This document shows positions 1-9,916 of a DNA stretch of 64,000 nt, piece by piece. Under the pieces are notes generated by a model. It was given only the letters and a program-made list of their open reading frames with translations, was not told where the DNA came from and ran no database searches. The DNA comes from Euryodendron excelsum (lineage: Eukaryota; Streptophyta; Magnoliopsida; Ericales; Pentaphylacaceae). The first letter of the stretch is position 1. Each line of letters begins with the position of its first letter. The position numbers and the translations under genes are program-made. The stretch lies in NCBI GenBank assembly GCA_033060915.1, contig CM065387.1, forward strand, positions 30,407,501 through 30,471,500. Direction: 5' to 3'.

Positions 1-151
1 TTGCTAAGTAATTGTGAGTTTCTTGAGAATGTTGTTCATGATATGTTATGAGTTTTGAAGAGTTTGGTTGTTCTTTGTTACAACTTTATGTTTTGGGAAA
101 GTCAGTTTGAGTTTTGCCCAAGGACGAGCAAAGGTTAAGTGTGGGGGAATT
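1..151 (+). mobile_element. 3' internal end of an LTR retrotransposon (family D) with polypurine tract
   Basis: This stretch lies directly before the family D LTR and ends in a purine-rich tract, TAAGTGTGGGGGAATT (136-151), the usual position and composition of the polypurine tract that primes plus-strand DNA synthesis. The element body continues to the left of the window, so gag and pol cannot be seen. No coding sequence is recognisable. The 'aaggacgagcaaa' text before the tract is, from memory, common at the 3' end of plant Ty3/gypsy elements, but the lineage is not decided here. Confidence 0.65.
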
Positions 152-321
152 TGATGAGAATGCAAATGTCACATTTTTCTCCGTTAATGTTTAATCTTTT
201 ATACTTAGTTAGTGCCTAAATATACTCACTATTCTTATATTTTGACTTAGGGTACTATGGAATGCGAAGGAAGAGAATCCTAGCTTAAAAGTGGCGAATT
301 TGTGCAAGATTAGAAGTAGAG

Positions 322-525
322 TTCGAAGGAGCGTTCGAACGGTCCCAGGAGGCATTCGAACGGTTGTAGATGCGTTCGAACGATACATCAAATGGATTCA
401 CGTCAAAGTTCAAGTTCGAAGAGAATTCGAAATATACAGAGAGTAATTTTACCGTTTGAAGTACGTTTGACGCGCCGTTCGAATAGTAGTTCGATGCGTT
501 CGAACGGTGGCAAGGGCGTTCGAAT
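322..525. repeat. Array of GTTCGAAC-type palindromes in the LTR promoter
   Basis: Nine TTCGAA cores occur in about 200 bp (near 322, 333, 354, 374, 414, 425, 477, 498, 518), several in the form GCGTTCGAACG. The cores at 333, 354 and 374 are 20-21 bp apart, about two helical turns. The array ends just upstream of the TATA box at 557. It recurs, decayed, in the inverted copy (about 43127-43320) and in an unrelated-looking LTR at 61762-61975. Confidence 0.8.
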
Positions 526-556
526 GGTCGTGCGCAGCTACAGATTATTAGAAGCC

Positions 557-564
557 TATAAAAG
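557..564 (+). promoter_or_regulatory. TATA box of family D LTR
   Basis: TATAAAAG in the context CCTATAAAAGGTGGG, positioned about 30 bp downstream of the palindrome array. The same motif is seen on the minus strand of the inverted copy at about 43087-43094. This is the likely RNA polymerase II start region of the element; no transcript is known. Confidence 0.6.
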
Positions 565-1288
565 GTGGGACTGTTTTGTTTTTAGGATTGTTGACATTTT
601 TCATATTATTCTAGGTTCATTTGAGTTGTTTTCATGGTCCTGTGTGGCTAAACTCTGAATCTTGGTTGAAGGAGATAGAAGCCTCAGAATTAATAATAAA
701 CTGTGAGATCTAATTTGTTTTCATTATTCGATTTACATTTTGAGTATCAGATGTTCTTCTGTGCCTATTCTCATGATTGTATTGTTTAATTGCTAGGAGG
801 CCTACTAGTTTATTAATCACTACAATCTACTGCTAGATTAGATATCAAATCCATAATTGTTTGATCTCTCTAATTTGTGAAGCAACTGAGGTTTGATGGA
901 TTACTGCATCAGGAATCATTAGATCTTAGGAAGGACGTTTGACTAAATTAAATGCAATCGCATGTGCTTGTGTTGTTTAGTTTCATCGATCTCTCTAATT
1001 CTTAAGGCTGCTACTAGATTAAACCTTGAGATTTTTCCTAGGTTGTTTAATAGTTAGGGTTAATCAGATCGCTTGTTTATGATTAACTACGACTAAGGAG
1101 AGATAGGAAAATAATTCTGACGGTGAATATTCCATGTGTGAATTAATATGCTTCCATCGATGATCAGTTGTAAATTCCGATAGTGGATGTTGACCTAGAG
1201 CATGGTTTGTTCTTTTGATTGATTTCAATACTTTAATCGAAATTGTTCCATAGTTAGTTCTTATTAAAATTGTTTTTATTATATTCGA

Positions 1289-1290
<2 letters not shown>

Positions 1291-1321
<31 letters not shown>
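1291..1321. repeat. Homopolymer run of 31 C
   Basis: Thirty-one consecutive C on the plus strand inside the family D LTR. The inverted copy has only 12 G at the same place (42351-42362), so the tract changes length readily. The opposite strand could form a G-quadruplex and this strand an i-motif. Sequencing error in length is also possible in such a run. Confidence 0.9.
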
Positions 1322-1323
<2 letters not shown>

Positions 1324-1447
1324 AATCAAAGTTCACATAGCCTAAAACTAGGCTAAACACTCTTTGTGGGAACAATCCTTATACCATTACTACATAATTG
1401 TTTGTGGGGTATAGATTTTATTTTTGGGAGCCCGCGAAAGAACACCA

Positions 1448-3263
1448 GATTTGCATAAATGTAAATAGGAAGCCTACCTTGTGTCTTCTTTTATTTGTTT
1501 TGTTATGCTTGCTTTCTTTACTTCGATTTTTGCTTCGCTTTGCGTTGGCCTTCGAGACCTTGCTTTGATCTTCGGGAGCTTTGGAGTTGCAACACTTTAA
1601 GTCTTCAATGGAGGTTTTGGAGGCTAGTGTATGAGTGTATAGGAGTGTATGTATGCTGGAGTTAAAGTGTATGGAGGCTAGGGTTTGGTGTATAGAGGCT
1701 AGGGTTTGGAAAACCTAAAGAGAGCTAGGGTTTGGAAGGATTTCGAGCTCTGTATATCAAAAAGGAAGATTTTTGGACTGTGTTTGCTGACCCTTTTCAC
1801 GCTGGAAGAGATTCTGTATTTATAGATAGAGGACTGCACTGGCGCCTGTTGTAGTGGCGCTAGGCAAAACTTCCTTCTGGTGCCACTCCAGGCCAAATTT
1901 TGGCTTGGCGCCACTACTAATGGCGCCACACACTTAGGAAAGTTTTAAGGTCAGCAAGTAACGTATCCTCAGAAGATTTAGGCGCATGTACTATTGACTA
2001 CCATGCAATTTTTAGCTTGGCTTCACTAAGAGTGACTCTGGAAGGTTCGGGGATGATTTAAAGGACCGAGAATGGCCTGGAGGGCCAAAAAGGGATAGGA
2101 ACCTCTGGAATAGTGTCTCGAGGGGTAATAGACTTGAAGAATGATGTCATGATGTGTTAGAGGGGTTGATTGGGCCATTAAGGGCATAACAGTCAATCGG
2201 ACCGGAAAACTACCAGGATGGAGTTGGAATGTCCCGGAAGAAGACTCGAGGTTTGGACACATTATTTAGAATGTCTTAGGAGGTTACCAGTTTGATACCC
2301 AGAGCCGAGGTGGTTTGAAAAAACGACTGGCCCACGAGAGGCAAAACGATCATTTTGCACCAGGTTCGCCAGAACTCACTCGGAATGATCTAGAAATGTA
2401 TCGAAAGGCCGGGGATACTATCAAAAGCATTCCTAGGAGGTTACCGGCTTGATACCTAGAGTCAGTGTGGTTCCTGGGGAGCTCGGATGCTTAGGTGCAA
2501 AATGGTTATTTTGACTGGATGGTCTCGAAATTAGTCTGAAATCAACCGGAAGGCAATTAATCATGATGGATTGTCTTTAGGACAATCTTGGGAGGGTGGA
2601 CTTACCATTATGAGGACTTAGGTACTTTCTCAAGAACGTGCCAGAAAATGGCCCTAAGGGTAATTTGGTCATTTTTCACCAAAGTGGGTTAGCAGGCACT
2701 GGTGTTACCTGTGTTTTGAGTGCTTTCGTCACTCTGACGGTGGTCCCGTGACTTATCACCTGAGGAATCAATTTTCTCGAAAGACGTGCTGAATAATAGA
2801 CATTTCTTCATTGGCGGGCTAGCAGGCGCCAAAGGTGGACCGTTCTACCATCTCGAGAACTTGGTGTCTCGTCCCAACTGATGGGTTGAAAGGGACTTAC
2901 CATTCTGAAGATTTTTCTCCAACGACGTGCCAGATTGGATGGTCTTACCACCTTAAGGAATCAACTTTCTTGAAAGGTATACCGGATTTAATTGGAATTG
3001 GAATTGGACTTGAAATTGGATTTGAGATTAAAATGTGGACTTACCGTCTTAGAAAAGACATGCCCATTGGAATTGGACCGAACAATGTCCTCAAGGGCAT
3101 TTTGGTCATTTTGCCTCTATTTGGGTCTGGCTGGCCCGCGAAGCGATCGATTGACTGAATTAGGTTTGAAAAACCAATTTAAATTGGAATATGTCCATAT
3201 TGACTTGCACTAAATTCTGGACGGACTGGAGACTGCTGAGCGGGCGAAAATGGGGTGCTTACA
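1448..3263 (-). mobile_element. Family B LTR fragment (U3 and start of R)
   Basis: On the minus strand this begins TGTAAGC (plus-strand GGGGTGCTTACA ending at 3263) and runs through U3 and a TATA box (plus-strand TATTTATA 1817-1824) to a point matching 13815 of the solo LTR at 11155-15639. The R/U5 half is missing; its place is taken by the family D element at 1447. U3 shows the family's mixture of phrases such as 'aggggcaaaacggtcatttt', and GGCGCC palindromes just upstream of the TATA box (1840-1930). Confidence 0.8.
1817..1824 (-). promoter_or_regulatory. TATA box of family B LTR
   Basis: Plus-strand TATTTATA reads TATAAATA on the minus strand. The same position is seen in other B copies at 49590-49597 and 62985-62992 (minus) and 36209-36216 (plus). 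GGCGCC palindromes lie immediately upstream in each. Confidence 0.55.
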
Positions 3264-3455
3264 GCGCTCCACCGCCAGGAATTTTCATTTAAACTTTGCC
3301 TCGATAATTGTACAATTCGGGAAGGATTTGGGAACATCGGTCAAGTCCATGATGTTCCCCTAGTGTTTCTCAAGAACCAAGAATTTTGGGAAGCTTGGAA
3401 GGTGTTTGAAAAGTGAGATATCACCTCGAGAAGCATGCATAAAAACACACTTTGT

Positions 3456-3891
3456 AGAGCGTCTGTGATACGCTCCATGGATGTTCAAAAGTAGTAGTTT
3501 TTAGGCCACGCGATTGGGTTTTTGGGAAGCGATCTCTCTAATTGGACCATACCGATGGAAAGTGCTTTGAAAATACTTTAAAAAATTTCCTAATTTATGC
3601 ATTTTTCAAGTCGTTTGATGGTGTATTATAATCAGGGAATTGGAGGAAAAGACAACCTTGGCGGAGCGTTTATGAGACGCTCCAGGGATTACTGAAATTG
3701 GCAATTTTCGAGCCATGTGATCGGGGGCTTCGGGAAGCTATCTATTCAATCGAGCTATATTGATGGAAAGACTTATGGAAAAACTTTTGGAATTCCCTAA
3801 TTTATGCCTTTCTCAAGTCGTTTGATAGTGCGTTATAACCTGGGAATCGGGAGAAAAAGACAACTCTAGCGGAGCATCTACGAGATGCTCC
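3456..3891. repeat. 207-208 bp tandem repeat, each unit with a 7-bp-stem, 7-base-loop hairpin
   Basis: Hairpins start at 3456, 3663 and 3871 (spacing 207 and 208). Stems are AGAGCGT/ACGCTCC (one end mismatch), GGAGCGT/ACGCTCC and GGAGCAT/ATGCTCC; every loop is 7 bases (CTGTGAT, TTATGAG, CTACGAG). The G-C to A-T change in the third stem occurs on both arms. The DNA between hairpins also repeats, for example the text around 'caagtcgtttgatrgtg' and 'gaaaaagacaac'. Two further hairpins of the same geometry lie in the plus-strand C LTR at 5668 and 5993. Confidence 0.8.
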
Positions 3892-4235
3892 AGCGATAAG
3901 GATCAAGATGGATTGGAGTGACTTATTAAGCATGCTGGACTGTTCGAGGATGTTCCGGGAAGAGGTTTTCATTGTTTGGTGAGATTTGTATTGTGCTGGG
4001 GTGCTCGGGGCAAAACGATCATTTTTACTAGAGTTGACGGAAACGGGACCAAAATTGGTCAGGATGGCATATTGAGCATGCCCAACTATCTAGGAACATT
4101 TTGGAAGGGTGGACTTACCATCTTGAGGAATTTTGAACTTTTTCAAAGATGTGCCTGAAGGCCCAATAGGCAGGTTTGGTCATTTTTCATCGAGACAGGC
4201 TAGTAGGCACTGGTGTTGACGTAGGTGTTAGTTCT

Positions 4236-4542
4236 CGAGACCGCCTGGTCTCGGAAAACTACCTGTGTGGTGTTGGTCCTTGAGACTGTCTGGTCTCAGA
4301 GAGCTACCTGTAGGGTGGTGTTGGTTCCTAAGATCGGTTGATCTCAAGAAGTTTCCTGTAGGGTGATGTTGGTCCCTGAGATCGCCTGGTCTCAGAGAAC
4401 TACCGGATGACGGACTTCTACATTGGCGTGCTAGCAAGCGTTAAAAGTGAACCGTCTAGAATTTGATAAGGTTTTGGTCCCTGAGATCGCCCGATCTTGA
4501 AAAACTACTTGGATGGCGTTGGTTCCCAAGACTACTTAGTCT
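4236..4542. repeat. Array of six hairpins with 4-base loops
   Basis: Inverted repeats lie at 4236-4253, 4281-4298, 4331-4344, 4376-4395, 4484-4497 and 4529-4542. Stems are variants of GAGAYY/RRTCTC: GAGACC/GGTCTC, GAGACT/GGTCTC, AGATC/GATCT, GAGATC/GGTCTC, GAGATC/GATCTT and AGACT/AGTCT. If G-T pairs are allowed, every loop is four bases (GCCT, GTCT, GGTT, GCCC, ACTT). Spacing is about 45-48 bp with one gap of 105. The spacer text 'cctgtagggtggtgttggtcc' also repeats. It lies in the U3 part of a C LTR. Confidence 0.75.
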
Positions 4543-4767
4543 CGAAAAATTGACTGGGGTGCCTAAGGGCAATATGGTCTTTTCAAATTCAATTGGGTTT
4601 TACTGGTCTAGGAAGTGACCAGTTGATTGGATTGGAGTTTGAAAGAGCCGGCCTAGGATTGAATGTGTTGTGACGTTTGAAACTGGATCTGATCGGGCCA
4701 GAGATTACTGAGCTGGCAAAAATGGGGTGCTTACATCTGTTATCCCCTTAGCATCAGACAGTTTCTT

Positions 4768-4783
4768 GAGATCAGGCAATCTC
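4768..4783. repeat. Single hairpin related to the 4236-4542 array
   Basis: GAGAT (4768-4772) pairs with ATCTC (4779-4783) around a loop that becomes four bases if the inner C-A mismatch is counted in the stem. It stands near the broken start of the plus-strand C LTR, consistent with that LTR having begun inside the hairpin array. Confidence 0.5.
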
Positions 4784-5667
4784 TGGTACCAACATCAAAA
4801 CTGCCAGAATGGCTCAAGCAGTTACAAACTGTTAAGCAATCGGTGTGTCAAGAAAATACTCACAAATAGGTCATCACAGGCACCCAACGAGTAACCTTAT
4901 GTCACAATCGTTGGAGTGATGGAAACATTCGCAAACAAAGGTTAACATGGGTTCCTGTTAGCCTGACTAGTGAAAAATGATCATTCTACCCTTGAGGTAC
5001 CTCGGTATGTCTTTTGAGAAAGTATTAAGTCCTAAAGACAGTAAGATCGCCTTCTATTTTGGCCCCTAACACTTTGGCACATCCTTCGAGAAAGTGCCAA
5101 TTCTTCAGGACAATAAGACCACCTTTAAAACTGTCTCTAGACAATCCGGCATGTTCAATATACCATTCAAGCCAATCCCGGTCTCATTTTGGTCAACTAC
5201 AGTTAAAATAACCATTTTACTCTTGGGCACTTTGATACATCATTCAAGAAAGCACCAATCCCTTGAGACGGAAAGGCCACCTCCTCCAACTATCCCTAGA
5301 CAGTCCAGCATGTTCAATATGCCATTCAAACTAACTCTGGTCTCATTCTAGTTAACTTTGGTCAAAATAACTGTTTTGCCCTTGGGCATCCCGGCTCGCT
5401 CACTGGAAAGTACAAGTCCCTTGAAGCGGTAAGACCACCCTATACTACCTTCAGGTAGTCAGGCACACCTAAGTGTCCAAATAAAATCCATTCTGGCAGG
5501 TTTCGGTCAAAATGATCGTTTTGCCCCTAGTGGCCCGAACACACTTTTAGACCACACCAACCTTAGAAATCAAACCAAAATCTACCGAAACATTCCAATG
5601 AGGGTCCCTATCCAATTCTGGGTGAGTCCCTTGACTCAAAACACACTTCAATCAAGAAAAGCTTCAT

Positions 5668-6013
5668 AGAGCGTGTCACAGATGCTCCGCTAAAGTTGAC
5701 TTTTCTTTCACTTCCTTAGCTAAAATGCACCGTCAAACGATTGACGAAATGCCCAAGTTACGGAATTCTGAACAGCCAGAGTGAAAGACTTTCCATCAGT
5801 ATGGTCCGATCATTGATAACATCACCCAAAGGCGATGATCGAACAACTCAAAGATGGGTACTTTTCAACACTTGTGAAAAATAAAAGTACACCTGCCAAT
5901 AATGGTTTAAATCTTAATTCCCTGATTAAAATGCATTGTCAAATAAGGTTGATTGCTTCCTGAAGACCACAATTTTGTGGTACAAAACTTACGGAGCGCA
6001 TCACAAATGCTCT
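5668..6013. repeat. Two 7-base-loop hairpins in the plus-strand family C LTR
   Basis: AGAGCGT/ATGCTCC (5668-5688) and GGAGCGC/ATGCTCT (5993-6013), each with a 7-base loop (GTCACAG, ATCACAA). Read on the other strand the loops are CTGTGAC and TTGTGAT, close to the loops at 3456-3891. Some pairs are now G-T or mismatched. Spacing is 325 bp rather than 208. Confidence 0.65.
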
Positions 6014-7789
6014 GAAAAGCTTATTTTGAAGCTCGCTTCCCGAGGTGATATTTCTATCATCCAGAAGCATCAAGGCTCCTTGAGGGCACCCATTTTAAGC
6101 GAAATTATAGGGAAATGTCGTGCACGCATTTGATTTTGCTAGATGACATGAATATCAAGGAAAAGTTAGTATAAATGTTTCTAGCAGTGGAGCATATGCC
6201 ACATGTGCCTAAATTTTGATTAGATCGAGACAAAACTTGTCTTGTAGCCTAAGATAGGATAGTATAAGAGTGCCACGTGGCACTCAACCACTGGCTAGGT
6301 ATTGGTGCATTTACTACATGTGTCCCTTGGAAATTTTTTTGGCCTCTAAATATTAGGCCACCCCCATCTCATTCCAAGGACAAAAACAATGAGGAAACTC
6401 TACCCAAATTGCTCTAGAACCCCCAAAATTCAAAAAACCTCAAGTCTCTCAAGAATCTAAGAAGAACTCCAAGTCTCTTGAAGCTTAAGCCCTTCAACTA
6501 TGGTGGATTGAAGAAGTCCAAGAGTCAAGGTAAACTTCTATTTAAGGTTATACAATACCCCACTCTCTCTTCTCCCTCTTAGCTCACTTGAGCTATTCTT
6601 CAATTTTAAACCCCATTTTCTACCCCACCTTCTTATATGTTTGAAACAAGTGTGCTCCATGGCCATGTTTAGATGAAAGCTTGTGAGAATCACAGTGTCC
6701 GGAGACCTCACATGAGCCTAATTTAAGATCGTATGGCTATTGGAGCACCTTGCATGTGGTGTGGCCTAATCCTTGTATGTTCATGACCCTTGTGCTCTAG
6801 TTGTTATAATGCTCATGTTATGCTTGCAATGGCCGTATTTTTGTGTTTAGAACCTTTTTCAAGTTATCATTGATTTCATGTTCAAAAGCTTTCCAAAGTT
6901 TATGGAAAAATGATTTTCAAAATATGCCTCTAAATTTCTTCATATTAGAGTTCTTGAAGGTTAAGCCAAGAACCCTAGGTTTCTATGCCTTAGGATGCCT
7001 CCTAAAACCATAATCTCTACCTTGCATCATTTCATATGGCTCTCTTGAGTTTGCATAAAAAATAGTTTTCAAAACAACCCTCACTAGAGTGGTTTTCAAA
7101 AGTTTGAGTCTTAATTTTTCATAAAATGGTTTTCAAAACAACCCACTCTAAGAGTGGTTTTCAAGAATTTTACTTTCTTGAGTTTGTGATTGGAATGGTC
7201 TCAAGAAAATCCTCTTTTGAGTGGTTTTCATAACTCAACCATATGAATCACACCCTCGTTTGAGTGGTTTTCAAGCTTTCAAATGGTTTTGGTTTTCAAA
7301 CTTTCAAATGGTTTTCAAAACAATCCCTCCCCCCCTCCCCATCTTCTAGAGGGGTTTTCAAATGTTCAAGTGGTATTCCAAGCAATCCTCTCTAGAGTGA
7401 TTTTCAATGTTTTGCATTCTTGAGTTTGGGATTAGAATGGTTCCAATGCAACCCTCTTTCGAGTGGTTTCCCAAAATCAACCATATGAATCCCATACTCA
7501 CTTGAGTGATTTTGTTAAAATGGTTTTCAAAACTCATAGCTCTCTTGAGTTGGTTTTCCAAAAGGTTTTACATGAAATGATACTTTTCTAAGCATTTCTT
7601 TAAGTCTTTCACATAAAATCATAAAATTTTTCTATATAAAATCATAAAATCTTCACATGAAATCATGGTTTCCAAAACCCACTTTCCAAGTTTTGTGCAT
7701 CAAATACCATTTTTCATTTTTCAAAACCACTAGGTCCAAAACTATAGTCCAAAACCACCTTCCCAAAACCACTTGGTCCAAAACCCTGG

Positions 7790-7965
7790 GTTCACCTTAC
7801 CGTAGTTAGTTAACCTTAGGTCATCCAAACCCTAGTTAGTTAACCTTATGTCACCAAAACCCTAGTTAGTTAACCCTAGTTCATCCTAACCCTAGGTTAA
7901 CAGAACCACAGTTAATCTTGGGTCATCCCAACCCTAGGTCAATCAATTTAGGGTTAGTTAACCTC
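7790..7965. repeat. Imperfect repeat rich in AACCCTAG and GTTAGTTAACC
   Basis: A unit of about 30 bp ('ccctagttagttaaccttaggtcatccaaa') recurs about three times perfectly enough to see and continues in degraded form to 7965. It includes several AACCCTA (telo-box-like) words but no true telomere array. It lies downstream of the likely transcription start of the C LTR. Confidence 0.65.
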
Positions 7966-8660
7966 AAGTCTCCAATTCCAAATCCTTTCAAACCACTCTT
8001 CAATTCAAAATGATCTTTCAAAATTTGTTTTCGAAACATCTCACTCTCTTGAGTTTTCAAAAACATGGCTACATAGCCTTCTTCAAATGCTTTTGTAAAT
8101 CTCCTAAAATGTTTTCAAAAGTTCTCTTGAACTTGTCTTAACAAAAAATGGCTAGATACTTATCATTTTCAAAAGTTGGTTTTCAAATTATTTTCTAAAA
8201 ACTCACAACTTTAAAGTGATCCTAACTTAGTGTTTATAAGGGAGAGTGATACATGGAATGAAACCTTTAAGGTTCATATTAGGGTTTCATATCCAAAATG
8301 TTTTCAACTCCTACAAAAATGATTTCTAAAAACTTTTCAAAGACAAGTTCACAAGAGCTTTTGCATTGTTCCAATCTAAACTCTATTTTTAAAAATCCCT
8401 AATCAAGTTTTGAAAACTTTCCAAAACTCTTTTGAGTTGATTCCAAAAACTTTCCAAAACTTTCTCAAGTTCTATTTGAAAAACTTTTCAAAACTTTTAC
8501 TATGTCCAATTTGAAGCCAAAATTCTTGAATCCAAAGTTTAAAAAACCTTCTAAGGCTCCTTGAGTCCATTTCCAAATCGTGCTTTTGCACGAACAACGA
8601 CTAACCTGATTCTTGTCAATTGAGATATGTAGGCAACTTTGAAAAACCTAGGTGTTGTCA

Positions 8661-8720
8661 TCACGTCCTTCAAATGGACACTATGTCCTTCAAATGGACA
8701 CCATGTCCTTCAAATGGACA
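8661..8720. repeat. 20-bp minisatellite, three copies
   Basis: Three head-to-tail copies of a 20-bp unit (8661-8680, 8681-8700, 8701-8720) differing only in the first three to four bases. Each unit contains GTCC...GGAC, a short inverted repeat. Confidence 0.9.
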
Positions 8721-9571
8721 CTTCTCAAACATATTTCAATCGTACAATTTTCAAAACTTACAACTCAAACACTTATCAAATTTTTCAAACCATGAATGAC
8801 TGATTCTTGCCAAATAAGATACGTAGGCAACCTTTATAGGTGTCGTCATAACCCTTATTTCAAGTCTAATGTCCCTTTCCAAAACTCTTCTTCAATCAAA
8901 TTTTCTATCTCAAGTCCATCTTCAAAGACTTCCCATTCGTTCAAAAGTTCTTTAAAAAACATCCTTCATTCATCATTCATCCCAAAAGTGATGTCCAAAT
9001 CCCATTTTGAAAACTTTAAGTGGATTTTAAGTGAATATTAAGTAACCGGTGATTTAGTGAGTGAATTAACGGTGAATAGACATGTAGGTATAGAAAGGGC
9101 GGTGTAGGGTGATGATCTTAGGATATCTTCCCTACACGTAACTAACCCTCGGACCATAGATTTCAATTTCAAAGAACAACTTAAAGTCATGTTTTCAAGG
9201 GGCTCTAATACGTTTTCAAAAGGTCGCTAAAAACATCATTTTTCAAAAACTTTTTGAAGGAGGCATTTTCAAAACATTTTCAAAAAACCTAAGTTTAGAC
9301 TTCAGTTTATGTTAAGTTTTAGGTGACCTAGCACATATTTAACTATGTTAGCTGGCGACTCCAAATTTTTTCAAAAGCCCTTGTTAGAAATCATTTTCAA
9401 GTTCAATTCCCATTCGCACTAATCATTTTAGGAGGGTAGGTTCTAAAAGAGAGAGTATCAGGCTTTTCCTTGAGCCAAGGTGGGCTTGTGGTAAAACCCG
9501 AGGCGCGACAGGGCACCTACTGAACCAGTATGGAGGATGGTGTAGGCTCCCATCACGTAAAACAAAAAGGT

Positions 9572-9691
9572 AGAGGTGCAACACAAGGAATTTCTAGGGG
9601 GTCTCCCATCCTAGTACTACTCTTGTGAAAGCAAATTTAACTAGAAAGTTCTAATAGGATCCGGTGCATTAGTGCTAGTATGATTGCACTT
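9572..9691 (-). pseudogene. 5S rRNA gene copy 1, decayed
   Basis: The minus strand aligns over 120 bases with the plant 5S rRNA (starts AAGTGCAATCATAC, ends GTGTTGCACCTCT). Differences from the usual sequence are many, including changes within the internal promoter region, for example the loss of GCTTGGGC (reads GCTTTCAC). It is the most decayed of the three copies. A minus-strand oligo-T end is absent here (plus-strand AACAAAAAGG precedes). 5S RNA would be a structural part of the large ribosomal subunit, transcribed by RNA polymerase III; this copy is very unlikely to be functional. Confidence 0.9.
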
Positions 9692-9916
9692 GAAAGGTTC
9701 TCATCGCTTTATTCTTTTAAGCCTCGTTGCGCTAGCTTAGTTTCTTTAAGTTCTCCGAAAACAAATAGAAAAATAAATGAAAAAACAAAAATCTTCCATT
9801 ATGATACTCAATTTAAAAAATAATTGAACACAAAATTCATTACAACTAAAAAGGGCGCCTACTGAACCAGCGTGGAGGACGGTGTGGGCTCTCATCGTGC
9901 AAAATAAAAAAAAAGT

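Larger units (their letters stand above)
152..1447 (+). mobile_element. LTR of family D (3' LTR, about 1.3 kb)
   Basis: The LTR begins TGATGAGAATGC right after the polypurine tract and ends near AACACCA at 1447. A second, inverted copy at 42224-43464 has clean ends (TGATGAG...ACACTA) and a target duplication, and so defines these boundaries. The LTR contains a palindrome array (322-525), a TATA box TATAAAAG (557-564), and a run of 31 C (1291-1321) matched by only 12 G in the inverted copy. The inferred order is U3 to the TATA box, then R/U5. To its right is a family B LTR fragment, so this element probably inserted into that LTR; the duplicated target cannot be checked because its left end is outside the window. 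Confidence 0.8.
3264..4735 (-). mobile_element. Family C LTR fragment (first about 1.5 kb of U3)
   Basis: The minus strand starts at 4735 with TGTAAGCACCCC, the same terminal sequence as family B, but the interior differs: it holds a cluster of small hairpins (4236-4542) and then a repeat of about 208 bp carrying another hairpin (3456-3891). The left edge abuts the TGTAAGC end of a family B LTR at 3263, so the B copy probably inserted into C. The right edge abuts a plus-strand C LTR fragment, making a head-to-head pair of C pieces. Confidence 0.7.
4736..9510 (+). mobile_element. Family C LTR lacking its 5' end
   Basis: Plus-strand LTR sequence that starts in mid-U3 and ends GGCGCGACA at 9510. 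It carries the blocks that mark the 3' part of all long LTRs here: an 'ACTACGACTGACC...ACGTAGGCAAC'-type block (8600-8640, and again at 8790-8835), a 'GAATAGACATGTAGGTA' block (9060-9160), and TGGCGACTCC at 9353-9362. The likely promoter region is near 6346 (TCTAAATATT, no strict TATA). 7000-8500 is a degenerate 'gtggttttcaaaa' repeat. No open frame here resembles a known protein, and no primer site follows, because the end abuts the 5S rDNA remnant. Confidence 0.7.

Noticed and set aside
1064..1375. Minus-strand frame with a glycine run
   Set aside because: The glycines are the C31 tract read in reverse; the frame is broken in the second D copy.
7790..7965. Interstitial telomere repeat
   Set aside because: AACCCTA words are not in tandem 7-bp register.
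8661..8720. CRISPR-like repeat
   Set aside because: Units are contiguous without spacers and the genome is eukaryotic.
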